Shown: positions 25,825 to 35,124, counted from the stretch's first letter. The stretch: DNA of 64,000 nt from Echinicola vietnamensis DSM 17526 (GCF_000325705.1 NC_019904.1:442001-506000), one strand, 5' to 3'. Made by a program: numbers and translations. Notes: a model not told the origin generated them from the sequence alone.

Positions 25825-27027
25825 TTATTCCACCAACTCTCCTTTAAAGGCTTTTTGTAATAGACCTTGGAAAAGCTCTTCTGCTTTTTCAAGACTTTGC
25901 TTTGCTATTACTTTTTCCATTTCAATAACCTTTACAATATTTAAAAATTGTTTCTGCAATTCTATTGGGGGCAAAACAATTTCCACTGCATTAAGACCTT
26001 TATTATTAATTCCAGAAATTGTTGACTTGGTTACATGCTTTAATACATATGCCCCTCTTGCTCGATCATTATTCAAGAAATAAAACAAATAAATTGGAGT
26101 TAATACTTTTTGATCAGGAGTCAACCTAATCAATGAAGACTCATAAATTAGAGGTTCAGAATATTTTGGCACCATACATGGTTTTGCGGCTCCTTCATAA
26201 TTCAAGGATCTTCTAGCAACTAAAATATCAGAGTCATTTATTTCATATTTTTTCCTGAGTCCATCAGAAACCAATACTCTCTTAAACTCTCCAGGTTCTA
26301 AAATCTGATAAAAAGCATCTGACATATGCACCATCTGAACTCCTTCTTCTGAATAAACATCTTTTGGAGCATAATGACCATTTTGAGTTTTCCGAGTTAG
26401 CAGTTTATCTAAGGTCCTTTTTTTCCACCCCTTCGGATTGGTCACCGGATCCCCAAACATATCCAAGAAAATACTTTGAGCCAATTCATCGTATTTGGCG
26501 AGAAGCTGCTTGGTTTTTTGGCGGTGGGCATCCGCTGCATCCAAGATGGCTGCGATCTTCTTTTGCGTGGCTAACGGAGGGAGGGGGATCTTAGTCTTTT
26601 TGGCTTTCTCTATTGTAAAAGTACCAACCGTAGCTCCATTTGCACCGCTTTGAACCTGTCGCAAAACTTCTTGAGACTGAAAACAGTACTGAACAAATTT
26701 ACTATCAACATCAGACTTCTTTTTAAACCAAATAATGTTCCCATCTTTGAAATAAAATTTATCACCTTTTTTTACTTTATATGTGATTCCAAGAGTTCCC
26801 ACACCAGTAATTAAAATATCATCCTCTTTTGGAACACCATATTTAGATTTATAATCTTCATACATCTCCTCTGAGATGAATAATTCATTATCTACGAAAC
26901 CATATTTAGAAATTTTCACAATCTCTCTTGCTCGAAAAAATGGGATTCCTTTATCTTTCCATTCACTTTGAAAAACTCTCTTACTAGAGGTAATATCAAA
27001 AATTTCACCTAGTTCAACAGATTTCAT
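25825..27027 (-). CDS. hsdS: Type I restriction specificity subunit S
   Basis: 400 residues with two target-recognition domains (about 1-165 and 200-380), each followed by a helical conserved region: PLPPLATQKKIAAILDAADAHRQK (about 150-172) and the similar LPPIELQKQFLNIV near the end. It reads the bipartite recognition site for HsdM and HsdR. One base separates it from hsdM. Being the variable subunit, it could be shuffled with other alleles; the remnant of another hsdR at 17873-18231 shows turnover at this locus. Confidence 0.95.
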   Translation of the reverse strand: MKSVELGEIFDITSSKRVFQSEWKDKGIPFFRAREIVKISKYGFVDNELFISEEMYEDYKSKYGVPKEDDILITGVGTLGITYKVKKGDKFYFKDGNIIWFKKKSDVDSKFVQYCFQSQEVLRQVQSGANGATVGTFTIEKAKKTKIPLPPLATQKKIAAILDAADAHRQKTKQLLAKYDELAQSIFLDMFGDPVTNPKGWKKRTLDKLLTRKTQNGHYAPKDVYSEEGVQMVHMSDAFYQILEPGEFKRVLVSDGLRKKYEINDSDILVARRSLNYEGAAKPCMVPKYSEPLIYESSLIRLTPDQKVLTPIYLFYFLNNDRARGAYVLKHVTKSTISGINNKGLNAVEIVLPPIELQKQFLNIVKVIEMEKVIAKQSLEKAEELFQGLLQKAFKGELVE

Positions 27028-27028
27028 A

Positions 27029-28615
27029 TTAACTTTTTAGAAGTGTTTTCAATTCCTGTAATAATGACTTTCTTTCCTCATCTAAAGAGTTGATACTTTC
27101 AATAATCGCTTCCGGCTTCTCATATTCAACCTCTTCATAAACAATCTCTTTGTAGCGGTTAATGCTTAGATCATAGTCATTTTCAGCAATTTCTGATCTA
27201 GTAACTAAAAAGCTTTGATCGGTACGGGCACGACCAGCTTCCTGATCTCTATTTTGCCAGCGATTCTGAATATCCGGAATATTGTTGTTGGCATGTGCTT
27301 CCTCAGTTGACTTTTGCCCATAAGGTGCACTTTCCTCAGCAGCGATACCATGCCCCAGGGCATTCTCTATCTCCTCCTCTACCGTTTCATTTTTACTCAA
27401 TAGGGGCGTACGCTTATCATCCAGACTAAAACCATCTGCCTGCATATCGTAAAACCAAACCTGATCGGTGCCACCACTATTGGTTTTAGTGAAGATCAGT
27501 ACCGCCGTACTCACCCCTGCATAGGGTTTGAATACTCCCGAAGGCATGGAAATAACGGCATCGAGCTTCTGTTCCTCTACCAAGGTTCTCCGAAGTTCTT
27601 TATGCGCTTTGGAAGAACCAAAGAGCACCCCATCGGGAACAATCACAGCTGCCCTTCCTCCAACTTTTAGCATGCGTAAAATCAGAGAGATGAAAAGCAG
27701 CTCGGTCTTTTTGGTTTTGGTCACGCTCAGCAAGGAACTTTCCACCACATCATAATCCAAACTTCCCTTGAAAGGAGGATTGGCCAGGATAAGCGAATAT
27801 AAATTAGTTTGATCCTCATTGGCTTCACTCAGCGCATCCTTCCCGATCAGCCTGGGGCTTTCTATCCCATGAAGTTGCAAATTCATTGCTCCTATTCGAA
27901 GCATGGTCGCATCAAATTCCACCCCAGTAAACATTTGGTTGTGAAAGTGCTTTCTGAATTTTGCATCCAAAAACCAATCTTGGTGATTTTGATACATGTA
28001 TTCGGCTGCAGAAACGAGAAAACCAGCCGATCCTGCAGAAGGATCACAAATGGTATCTTCTTGTTGAGGCTGCATCATGTCCACCATCATGCGGATAATA
28101 TGACGTGGTGTTCGGAATTGCCCATTGGTACCAGCAGTGGCAATTTTGGATAATAAATATTCATAGAGATCTCCTTTTGTATCCCGATCCTGCATATTGA
28201 TTTTATCAATCATCTGCACCACCTGGTCAAGCAATCTGGGAGTAGGAATCATGAAAGTGGCCCCCTTCATAAATTCCGCAAAAGCACCCGCTTTCTTATC
28301 CATTTGCTTCATATGCTCAAAAACTGTCAGACCATTGGAATCAGGTCGAGTGAACAGATTGAACATCGTTTCTGGATCCTTATCTTTGAAATGACTCCAT
28401 CGGAATTTTTGCTGATCAGCATTGAAAAACTCCAACTGCTTATCAATCCCCATTTGATTGGCCTTTTTTTCTTCCAATGTCTCCATCTCATCCAGCCTAC
28501 GGATAAAGATGAGGTAAGTCAATTGTTCTATGACAGTCAGTGGATTAGCCACCCCTCCCGTCCAGAAGGAATTCCAAATTTTATCTACTTGTGATTTTAA
28601 TTCTCCAGTGATCAT
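27029..28615 (-). CDS. hsdM: Type I restriction DNA methyltransferase subunit M
   Basis: 528 residues from the ATG at 28615; a longer frame begins at 28660, but the family N-terminus (MITGELKSQVDKIWNSFW) starts here. It has the HsdM N-terminal helical domain (about 1-130) and an N6-adenine methyltransferase core with D-P-S-A-G-S-A-G-F (motif I) and the catalytic N-P-P-F (motif IV). It methylates adenine using S-adenosylmethionine and protects host DNA. First gene of the hsdM-hsdS-hsdR operon, divergent from the 129-residue gene at 28787. Confidence 0.95.
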   Translation of the reverse strand: MITGELKSQVDKIWNSFWTGGVANPLTVIEQLTYLIFIRRLDEMETLEEKKANQMGIDKQLEFFNADQQKFRWSHFKDKDPETMFNLFTRPDSNGLTVFEHMKQMDKKAGAFAEFMKGATFMIPTPRLLDQVVQMIDKINMQDRDTKGDLYEYLLSKIATAGTNGQFRTPRHIIRMMVDMMQPQQEDTICDPSAGSAGFLVSAAEYMYQNHQDWFLDAKFRKHFHNQMFTGVEFDATMLRIGAMNLQLHGIESPRLIGKDALSEANEDQTNLYSLILANPPFKGSLDYDVVESSLLSVTKTKKTELLFISLILRMLKVGGRAAVIVPDGVLFGSSKAHKELRRTLVEEQKLDAVISMPSGVFKPYAGVSTAVLIFTKTNSGGTDQVWFYDMQADGFSLDDKRTPLLSKNETVEEEIENALGHGIAAEESAPYGQKSTEEAHANNNIPDIQNRWQNRDQEAGRARTDQSFLVTRSEIAENDYDLSINRYKEIVYEEVEYEKPEAIIESINSLDEERKSLLQELKTLLKS

Positions 28616-28786
28616 TAATCTAAATAGGTAATAAAATGTTTTTATATACTCCTTTGCCACCCTATAAGAAGTGCCATGGTGAGTCGTCTTTTGAAAAGCT
28701 TAAAACTACGGAAAAATGAGTGTTTTTTAAACACAACCTTAACAGATTCGCAATTTTTACGTAAGAATTAAAAAAACATAAAAAAA

Positions 28787-29176
28787 ATGAATAATGACAC
28801 AAGAATAATCTTTTCAAAACTTTACCAACTAGGTGAAGTAAACAATGTGAGTAAACTGAAGAAATTAATCGAGGTAATTCGACCATACATTTATCAAAAA
28901 AAGATTAGCCCAAGATTTATTGGGGACAGGGCGCTTGATATGATAATTGGAGACAAACTAAAATTATTGTTTTGGAAAGAACTCAGTTTTTTAGAGCTGG
29001 TCCCAAACCCTGAAAGAAAATATAGGCATAACCCATATAAAACCAAAATGAACCCAACTGATCAAATCATAATAAAACATACCAACACAAGTAAGTTCGA
29101 CCCTAACATAAAAATCAAGGTCGATTTTAATAACTTAAATTGTGAACTTGATGGTGATATTTTACATACAAAATAG
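28787..29176 (+). CDS. Hypothetical protein, 129 residues
   Basis: Not recognised. The N-terminal half (about 1-70) is helical with a basic KLKKLIEVIRPYIYQKK stretch, and the C-terminal half is rich in Asn/Lys. It is divergent from hsdM with 171 bases between the starts, so it might be a regulator of the R-M operon; there is no helix-turn-helix motif that I can identify. Confidence 0.5.
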   Translation: MNNDTRIIFSKLYQLGEVNNVSKLKKLIEVIRPYIYQKKISPRFIGDRALDMIIGDKLKLLFWKELSFLELVPNPERKYRHNPYKTKMNPTDQIIIKHTNTSKFDPNIKIKVDFNNLNCELDGDILHTK

Positions 29177-29189
29177 AAATAAAAAATTG

Positions 29190-29501
29190 CTATTTTTTTT
29201 GGTCAACCCCAATTTTATTCACATCATTAAAACACTCCTCCGCCAACTTACTTAACTCTTCGCCTAAACTGGAAATAGGATATTCTAGACATCTATCCAT
29301 ATAGCCCATATAGGTATCTAAAAAATCATTCTCCAAAATCGCTGGTACTTCCATTAGCCGCTTAACCAAATCCATAATCCCTAGATGATGGCGATGGCCA
29401 GCATCCAAGTCTAAAATATCCAAGCCTTTTATCAGCTGGTTATGCTTTAGATCTTGACGGATCAATTCTATGATAAGCTCGTCTTTTTGAATATTGATCA
29501 T
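29190..29501 (-). CDS. Hypothetical protein, 103 residues
   Basis: Helical acidic protein without recognised family; LDAGHRHHLGIMDLVKRLM is its most distinctive segment. It follows the broken HTH gene by 16 bases on the same strand and may share its promoter. It converges on the 129-residue gene with a 13-base gap. Confidence 0.6.
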   Translation of the reverse strand: MINIQKDELIIELIRQDLKHNQLIKGLDILDLDAGHRHHLGIMDLVKRLMEVPAILENDFLDTYMGYMDRCLEYPISSLGEELSKLAEECFNDVNKIGVDQKK

Positions 29502-29517
29502 AATGCTCTAGTTAAGT

Positions 29518-29904
29518 TTAAACAATAGCCTCCTTTATCAGGCTTTCTAAGGTCTCATTACTGCCTTTGAGTTCCCGGAGTATTTCGAGTAAGAAAGCAA
29601 ACTGCTTGCTATCCATTTGAAATTTTCTTTTTTCGAGTTCATCAAAATACTCAATCAGTTGCCCTGGCCTTATGGTCAAAATATGAATGGGATCAACCTA
29701 CACATAATCAGCATATCTTTTAATCAACTCCACGGTGATTTTGGTTTCTCCACGTTCATACTTGGTATAAGCGGCCTCGCTGATTCCTAATTGAAAAGCG
29801 AGCTCCATGGCCTTAAGATTCCTCAGATTTCTAAAGGTCATCATATTATGTCCTGTTGATTGATTATCAAGGAGTGCTTCTTTAAATTGGTTTGGATCAC
29901 TCAT
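29518..29904 (-). pseudogene. XRE-type helix-turn-helix gene broken by an amber codon
   Basis: The first 68 codons give a helix-turn-helix protein (MTFRNLRNLKAMELAFQLG..YERGETKIT). The frame then meets TAG at 29698-29700 but continues in the same frame (V-D-P-I-H-I-L-T-I-R-P-G-Q-L-I-E-Y-F-D..) for 59 more codons to a TAA at 29518. The continuation matches the usual sequence of these regulators after ADYF-K-VDPI, so a single base change produced the stop. The short product may still bind DNA. It is divergent from the intact HTH gene at 30068. Confidence 0.7.
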
Positions 29905-30067
29905 ATCTACATTATTTAGGAAAGGATCATTGCTACAAATACAATTTCCTCACCCTCACATTTCTAAACTATTCCTTGATTCACCTAATCACCATTTTTA
30001 AAAACACATTTCCCAAATTCCTCCAATTTCCTTAACTTGTCTTTTAGTTTTTTAATAGCCAAGACTT

Positions 30068-30493
30068 ATGACCAATTCAGCTGCACGAAATATCCATCAG
30101 GGACGAAATATCAAACGCTTTAGGGAAATGCTGGGCATCAAGCAAGATGCCTTGGCCCACGAACTGGGAGAAGACTGGTCCCAAAAGAAAATTAGCTTGC
30201 TAGAACAAAGAGAAAGCATCGAGGAAAATATCCTAAAACAGGTCGCAGAAATTCTTCATATTCCGGTAGAGGCCATCCAGAATTTTGACGAGGAACAGGC
30301 GGTAAATGTTATTTCGAATACGTTTACATGTACTGATTTTAAAGGAAATGCTTCTGTCATGAATTTTCACCCAGTCTTTGATCCTGTTGAAAAAATCATG
30401 CAAATTCATGAAGAGAAAATAGCCCTTTATGAAAGGATGCTGAAGGAAAAGGATGAGATGATGGCGAGGTTGGAGAGGTTGATTTCTAAATAA
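30068..30493 (+). CDS. XRE family helix-turn-helix regulator
   Basis: 141 residues. The helix-turn-helix is at about 10-70 (GRNIKRFREMLGIKQDALAHELG..WSQKKISLLEQR), and the C-terminus (about 112-140) is a charged coiled coil for oligomerization. This small regulator type is common on Bacteroidota mobile elements. Divergent from a degraded HTH gene and followed 33 bases later by the HTH-HEPN gene, it probably controls both. Confidence 0.85.
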   Translation: MTNSAARNIHQGRNIKRFREMLGIKQDALAHELGEDWSQKKISLLEQRESIEENILKQVAEILHIPVEAIQNFDEEQAVNVISNTFTCTDFKGNASVMNFHPVFDPVEKIMQIHEEKIALYERMLKEKDEMMARLERLISK

Positions 30494-30526
30494 TTAAAGT
30501 TTGTCAGTTCTTAATAAAGAATTCTA

Positions 30527-31333
30527 ATGTCTGACTTTAATAAAAAGTTAATTGTTTCATCTGTCGCAAAAATATTCGAAGTCAGTTCGGATACTGTTAA
30601 AAAGTGGATTAAAATTTTTCATGAGTATTTAAGTTCTAGTGCAGTTCCTCCTAAAGGAACCGAGAGGACATTCGAAATAGAAGATATTCGGGTTTTAGCT
30701 CATATATTTTCCTACTGGGAGGATGAACCTGATATTGAATATATCAAGATGGGCTTGAACTCCAATAGCCATTATGATAACGAGCTAATTGACAACCTAA
30801 TATTGCAAATTAGCCCATTTGTCATAGAACCCAATGATAAAATGGATGAGACCTGGAAACATGGAGTTCTATTTGGTGGTTTGGGGGAAATTGGAGACAG
30901 ATTTTATCTCGCCAATTCTTACAAATTAGCGGGAGATAGATTAATTGAGACAGCTCTTCAAAACGAAGAGTCATGGGATCTTTTTTCTCCCGCTATATAC
31001 AATTATCGTCATGCTACTGAATTGTATTTAAAGGATATAACAAACTTTAATAAGGAAAATAACAATAAAAGAAACCCGCACGACCTTAAGCCACTATTTG
31101 AAAAGTTCAAAGTAATTTTAAGTGAAGATTATGGAACAACATGCCCTGACTGGTTCAGTAATGTAGTCGATACTTTCAACAAATTTGATCCCGGAGGCAC
31201 AACATTCCGATATGGAGAAAGGGTAAATTTAGATGAGGTTTTTATAGATTTTGTCCAAATGAAAACCCTCATGGGTTGGATGTCAAAATCATTTAATAAA
31301 ATAAGAGAACGTCAATCCTCGATGGATTCTTAA
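30527..31333 (+). CDS. MerR-like HTH protein with HEPN-like C-terminal domain
   Basis: 268 residues. The N-terminus (about 10-75; VSSVAKIFEVSSDTVKKWIKI..EIEDIRVLAHI) is a MerR-type DNA-binding region. The C-terminal part (about 155-260) contains Y-R-H-A-T-E-L-Y-L-K-D and N-P-H-D-L-K-P-L, the pattern of HEPN-like or AbiV-like helical domains. HEPN proteins are often RNases in abortive infection; catalytic Rx4-6H is not clear here. Position among regulators on a mobile island suggests a defence or control role. Function is unknown. Confidence 0.6.
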   Translation: MSDFNKKLIVSSVAKIFEVSSDTVKKWIKIFHEYLSSSAVPPKGTERTFEIEDIRVLAHIFSYWEDEPDIEYIKMGLNSNSHYDNELIDNLILQISPFVIEPNDKMDETWKHGVLFGGLGEIGDRFYLANSYKLAGDRLIETALQNEESWDLFSPAIYNYRHATELYLKDITNFNKENNNKRNPHDLKPLFEKFKVILSEDYGTTCPDWFSNVVDTFNKFDPGGTTFRYGERVNLDEVFIDFVQMKTLMGWMSKSFNKIRERQSSMDS

Positions 31334-31765
31334 ATATCATTCCATAACCGTAGGGACACGAAATATCCATCGAAATCCGGTTATTCGGCCTTTGGAGCAT
31401 TCGGTTTTGAGACAGTTGATGGAGGCGTATAGAAAATGAGTTAGCTCGCGAAGTGGACGAGCGAGATCCACTCATTTTTAGCCTACGGCAAATGGCACAA
31501 AATCAAATTGAGACAAACTGATTGTTGTTCCAAACGAATTCACTCAATTTGAAGAATGCTCCATAGCCTAGATTTTTGGTTCTTTTCATCAATGGAAAAG
31601 AACAGAGAACTATAACCTTAAATTGTTTGGTTACGCACAACATTACGGATACGCATAAAAAATTTCGCTATCCCATTGGTATGTCATAAAATATTCTTCT
31701 GGCGAATTTTCTAGCCTATTGAAATAGATGAAATTATCCCCATGTTTCATCTAAACTTTTAAGCT
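31334..31765. other. Spacer with nested inverted repeats
   Basis: No convincing gene. The stretch 31433-31478 has AAAATGAG..CTCATTTT arms and an inner AGTGGA..TCCACT pair (31452-31472), a possible bidirectional terminator for the preceding gene or a recombination site. Confidence 0.5.
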
Positions 31766-32407
31766 ATGCTAATGATCAATAATTTTAATACAGGAAATAA
31801 TAGCCGGACCATTATTGCGGATCAGGTTTTTGTCTCAGATGAGGAGACTTATATCCCCTCGCTCCTCTCCAAATCCGAGAAAGAAGATTTGCCGGCCTTT
31901 TTTACCCATTTTTTCACACAGCAATATACCTTACCAGAAGCCAGGGCCGCTTTGGGTGCCTTATCCATCAAAATTATTCATGGTGGTCTGGTTACTTATT
32001 GGGAATCTGTAAGCCATGCATTTACTTTTAAGCAGGATTTCGCCAAGCTGATTGAGGCTGCCTTTTTGATTTCACAGGAAAACCACCCACACTTGAAGGT
32101 AAAAACCATCTCGAAATCCAACCTTGTCCCCAAAGCAGTTTTAGAAAAGAGCAGAAATCTTTCACATATCCTGCCCTATTTGCCTTATTCTACTGACCCG
32201 AAAGATTCCTTGGATCCACTCCTTAACCTAAAGATGCTTTTTATCGACCCCAAACCTAAAAAGCTGTTGTCTGTTTTGAACGATTGGAGTCTTTGCACAT
32301 TAGGGGATTTAAAGCCTTCTTATGAACTCAAAAGCGATCATTATTTTTATGATATGGTATTTCATCTGGTTTTGGATGCTTGCCATTTGATTTATGTGAG
32401 GCTTTAA
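31766..32407 (+). CDS. Hypothetical protein, 213 residues
   Basis: Not recognised. The sequence is a mix of helical and hydrophobic segments without signal peptide or transmembrane helix; segments LSIKIIHGGLVTYWESV and LVLDACHLIYVRL are its most ordered parts. It stands alone on the plus strand between the HTH-HEPN gene and a small two-gene operon. Confidence 0.55.
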   Translation: MLMINNFNTGNNSRTIIADQVFVSDEETYIPSLLSKSEKEDLPAFFTHFFTQQYTLPEARAALGALSIKIIHGGLVTYWESVSHAFTFKQDFAKLIEAAFLISQENHPHLKVKTISKSNLVPKAVLEKSRNLSHILPYLPYSTDPKDSLDPLLNLKMLFIDPKPKKLLSVLNDWSLCTLGDLKPSYELKSDHYFYDMVFHLVLDACHLIYVRL

Positions 32408-32583
32408 ACTTAACTATTTAATTAAATCAATATTGAAACTCTTTAAGACTCTGAGCTTTAATCTAGCTAACAACCTATTACAATTCATAACGTAAATTCA
32501 TATAGTAGTTTAACGAAGGAAAACTAATACCTTGACATGGAATTATATTTGTTATAAATTTGAGCAGTTAACATTTTAGCAAT

Positions 32584-32754
32584 ATGTCTTTATTAATCCC
32601 TAAAATTATTAAAAAGAAGAAGTCTAAAAAGACTAATTCACCCGAATTAGGTAGTGCTATCGTTAAAATCGCGCATAAACTTTCTTCTAAAAGATCTGGA
32701 AGCCAAGTAGTTAAAATAGGTGATAAGTATTATAGAATTAAAGAACTGGGGTAA
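32584..32754 (+). CDS. Small basic protein, 56 residues
   Basis: The ATG at 32584 opens a Lys-rich ORF (..KIIKKKKSKKTNSPELGS..QVVKIGDKYYRIKELG) ending 3 bases before the start of the next gene. The tight spacing suggests a real gene in an operon with the membrane protein. No family is recognised; the net charge is strongly positive. Confidence 0.5.
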   Translation: MSLLIPKIIKKKKSKKTNSPELGSAIVKIAHKLSSKRSGSQVVKIGDKYYRIKELG

Positions 32755-32757
32755 TAA

Positions 32758-33555
32758 ATGAATATAGCATTTACCACCATTCTGATTTTTTTACTTTTAG
32801 CCCCAGGTTTCTTAGCAAGAATTGCTTTCTTCTCCTCAAAGGTTAGTATAAGAGACCGTAATAAAAACTTAATTAATGAACTTACTTGGTCAATTATCCC
32901 TTCTTTGACCATACATATAATCGCAATTACTTTAATAGAGTTTTTCACTAATTATGAGATCGACTTTAATCAATTAGGACACCTAATTTTAGGCGTTACT
33001 GATAAAAATGCAATTAATAAGAACTTTGGGCAATTAAAGCAATACCTATACCCTATATTTTTTTACAATCTCTCAGTTTTTTCTTCATCGATTTTAATGG
33101 GGTACTCATTGCAAAAGGTTATTCGAAAATATGGATTCGATAGAAGGCTACGCTACTTAAGATTCTCAAATAAATGGCATTATATCTTTACTGGTGAATG
33201 CTTAGACTTTCCCGATGTACCGGATGATTACGAAGAAATAACAGATAAAATAATAAATGTTCTATGTAAAGTAAATGAGAAGACCATACTGTATACAGGT
33301 GAATATTTTAATTATTACATTGACAATCATGGAGATCTTGAGGCAGTACATTTAAAATATCCAATAAGAAGATATTTAGAAAATGATGCTAATGATAAAA
33401 ACAAATATTACTCTATTGAAAGCAGGTATCTAGTAATACCTAGTTCCGAAATTATCAATATAAATTTTAGATATTTTAATAAAACCGAGCTGAGTGAAAG
33501 TGATTTAACGGAAGAAGAAAAAGAAAATTTAATCACGGTAGATAATTCAAATTAA
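32758..33555 (+). CDS. Membrane protein, DUF6338-like
   Basis: 265 residues with three hydrophobic segments (about 3-22, 42-62 and 98-118) and a soluble C-terminal region that contains F-S-N-K-W-H-Y-I-F-T-G and a beta-strand-rich part (Y-T-G-E-Y-F-N-Y-Y). The layout, with three N-terminal helices and a C-terminal beta domain starting W-x-Y, resembles DUF6338 proteins, which are found with phage-defence and mobile loci. The match is by pattern only. Upstream 56-residue protein may be its partner. Confidence 0.55.
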   Translation: MNIAFTTILIFLLLAPGFLARIAFFSSKVSIRDRNKNLINELTWSIIPSLTIHIIAITLIEFFTNYEIDFNQLGHLILGVTDKNAINKNFGQLKQYLYPIFFYNLSVFSSSILMGYSLQKVIRKYGFDRRLRYLRFSNKWHYIFTGECLDFPDVPDDYEEITDKIINVLCKVNEKTILYTGEYFNYYIDNHGDLEAVHLKYPIRRYLENDANDKNKYYSIESRYLVIPSSEIININFRYFNKTELSESDLTEEEKENLITVDNSN

Positions 33556-33578
33556 ATCATGAATTATCTACACCTCAT

Positions 33579-34757
33579 TTAAATATTCCCCAATCTCCTC
33601 TTACGCTTCTTCCTTTTCTTCCTTGGAACTTCTCCTAACTCCCCAGAATCAGGAACAGGCCTAAGCAGAAAATCAAGAATATCAATGGTGCCACTAACAA
33701 TTTTATGATTAAGGTCAATTTCTTTTCGATCTTTTGTTGCTGTTCTTGCTGCTGTTGAAGCTCCGTTTTTACCACTTCCATTTTGGAATTCATTTTTACC
33801 CAACACTGATAATTGGTCTCGATCTGATCGTTCTGTCTGTCCAGTTTTCTGCTGATGTACAGCAGACTGTCCTGCATCTTGGGAATGTACCCCATGAACT
33901 CGAGTTGTTTTTTTATCATTTCCTGATAGCCCTCCTGGGTATTTTGATGTTGTTCTTGCGTTTGCCTGGCCAATTGCTTGGCAATCTCTAGTTTGCTCAT
34001 AGTGTAAGGTATTTGCGATGTTCTTCCATTTGAATTGGTTGCCCAGGGATTGTCCTTTGGCCTTAAAACCATCATAACAATAGGCTACTCCTGATACCCT
34101 GCCGGTACTGGCCTGGTTGAACAACAGGTTGGCTCCTGAAGCCTCTACTTGATGGATAAAATCCTCAATGGTATTGGTCTGCTTTAAGGCCTCTCCTACT
34201 ATTTGCTGTAGCACCATTTTCTTTGAGGGTTTACCGGTTCTAATCACCATTTCGATTTCATCCTTATTAGGCGCCTTGACTTTGGCCTCCTTGCTGCTTT
34301 TCACTTGCTGGAGGCCGTATTTCTTTTCCAGTTTGCGCACCAGACTTTCACTTTTTCTGTAATTGTTGCTGTCCGAGACCACGGTTCCATCAAACCGGTT
34401 TCTCAGTGTCAACAAATGGCAATGGGGATGGTCAGCATCATGATGTCTGAAAATGAAATAGGCATTGTCATCGAAGCCCATGCCTTTCAGGTACTCACCC
34501 GCAATGGACAACATTTTTTCATTTGGTATTTTTTCCTCCTTAGGAAAACTTAAACTAACGTGGTAGGTATTCCGCTTGAGTCTTGGATTCATACTCTTCA
34601 TCAGCTCTACTTCTTTCTGTATTATTTCCCTGTCCAAACTGGTGAAGTTGGTTTCCAATACTTCAGCACGTCTCCCTTCATCTTTGACCACCAATTTTTT
34701 AAGATTATAATCCAGTGCTCCTATAAAGTTTTTGCCGATGGACTGTTTAGCGATCAT
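33579..34757 (-). CDS. Relaxase / mobilization nuclease
   Basis: 392 residues. The N-terminal relaxase domain has the three-histidine metal motif (H106-x5-H112-x-H114 in RHHDADHPHCHLL) and an N-terminal catalytic region of the MOBP/BmgA type used by Bacteroidota mobilizable elements. It nicks DNA at oriT and stays linked to the strand to be transferred. The last ~140 residues are low-complexity and basic. A separate gene (33635-34000) is encoded in another frame of this same stretch. Its start overlaps the end of mobC by 11 bases. Confidence 0.9.
   Translation of the reverse strand: MIAKQSIGKNFIGALDYNLKKLVVKDEGRRAEVLETNFTSLDREIIQKEVELMKSMNPRLKRNTYHVSLSFPKEEKIPNEKMLSIAGEYLKGMGFDDNAYFIFRHHDADHPHCHLLTLRNRFDGTVVSDSNNYRKSESLVRKLEKKYGLQQVKSSKEAKVKAPNKDEIEMVIRTGKPSKKMVLQQIVGEALKQTNTIEDFIHQVEASGANLLFNQASTGRVSGVAYCYDGFKAKGQSLGNQFKWKNIANTLHYEQTRDCQAIGQANARTTSKYPGGLSGNDKKTTRVHGVHSQDAGQSAVHQQKTGQTERSDRDQLSVLGKNEFQNGSGKNGASTAARTATKDRKEIDLNHKIVSGTIDILDFLLRPVPDSGELGEVPRKKRKKRKRRLGNI
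33635..34000 (-). CDS. Coiled-coil membrane protein encoded within the relaxase gene
   Basis: 121 residues from the ATG at 34000, same strand but another frame than the relaxase 3' part. It begins MSKLEIAKQLARQTQ, is heptad-like and Gln-rich (about 10-100) and ends in one transmembrane helix (about 97-118; LVAPLIFLIFCLGLFLI). Such coherent structure is unlikely by chance. It may be an accessory mobilization or membrane-tether protein. The two frames overlap for the entire length of this gene. Confidence 0.6.
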   Translation of the reverse strand: MSKLEIAKQLARQTQEQHQNTQEGYQEMIKKQLEFMGYIPKMQDSLLYISRKLDRQNDQIETNYQCWVKMNSKMEVVKTELQQQQEQQQKIEKKLTLIIKLLVAPLIFLIFCLGLFLILGS

Positions 34758-35091
34758 GGAGTAGCAGTATGATGATCTGATTCAGTTTTTCGGAAAGAGC
34801 ATCAATTGCTTTCATCCTGCCAGATGGCACCTCAAATTTTGAATTGAGTTGCTTGGCTATCTGGTTGATATTATTACCAATTCTTTTGAGCTCCACATAG
34901 GTCTGCCTATCCAGTTTTGCAACCTTGCCCTTGGGCAACCTGTTTTTGAACACGCAGGCCCTGACCACGTCAGCGGCAGGCATCGATGCCACCTCGCATA
35001 AACTTCCCAGTACCCTGACCTCTTCTTCGGTCATCCGGAAAGTAAACTTTATATTTCTCTTCTGATTGTCGGGTTTCTTTGGTCTTCCCAT
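34747..35091 (-). CDS. mobC: Plasmid mobilization relaxosome protein (MobC/MbpA-like)
   Basis: 114 residues from the ATG at 35091 (an in-frame upstream ATG at 35118 is less likely, as family members begin M-G-R-P-K-K-P). It carries the ribbon-helix-helix-like basic N-terminus (I-K-F-T-F-R-M-T-E-E-E) and the family segment R-I-G-N-N-I-N-Q-I-A-K-Q-L-N. It helps the relaxase load on oriT. A strong inverted repeat lies 33 bases upstream. Confidence 0.88.
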   Translation of the reverse strand: MGRPKKPDNQKRNIKFTFRMTEEEVRVLGSLCEVASMPAADVVRACVFKNRLPKGKVAKLDRQTYVELKRIGNNINQIAKQLNSKFEVPSGRMKAIDALSEKLNQIIILLLHDR

Positions 35092-35124
35092 AAGTGAAAT
35101 GAACGGAGTGAGTTTCAACCTGAG

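Noticed and set aside
31293..31475. 60-codon minus frame overlapping the HTH-HEPN gene end
   Set aside because: Overlaps a supported gene and the inverted-repeat stretch; no evidence of translation.
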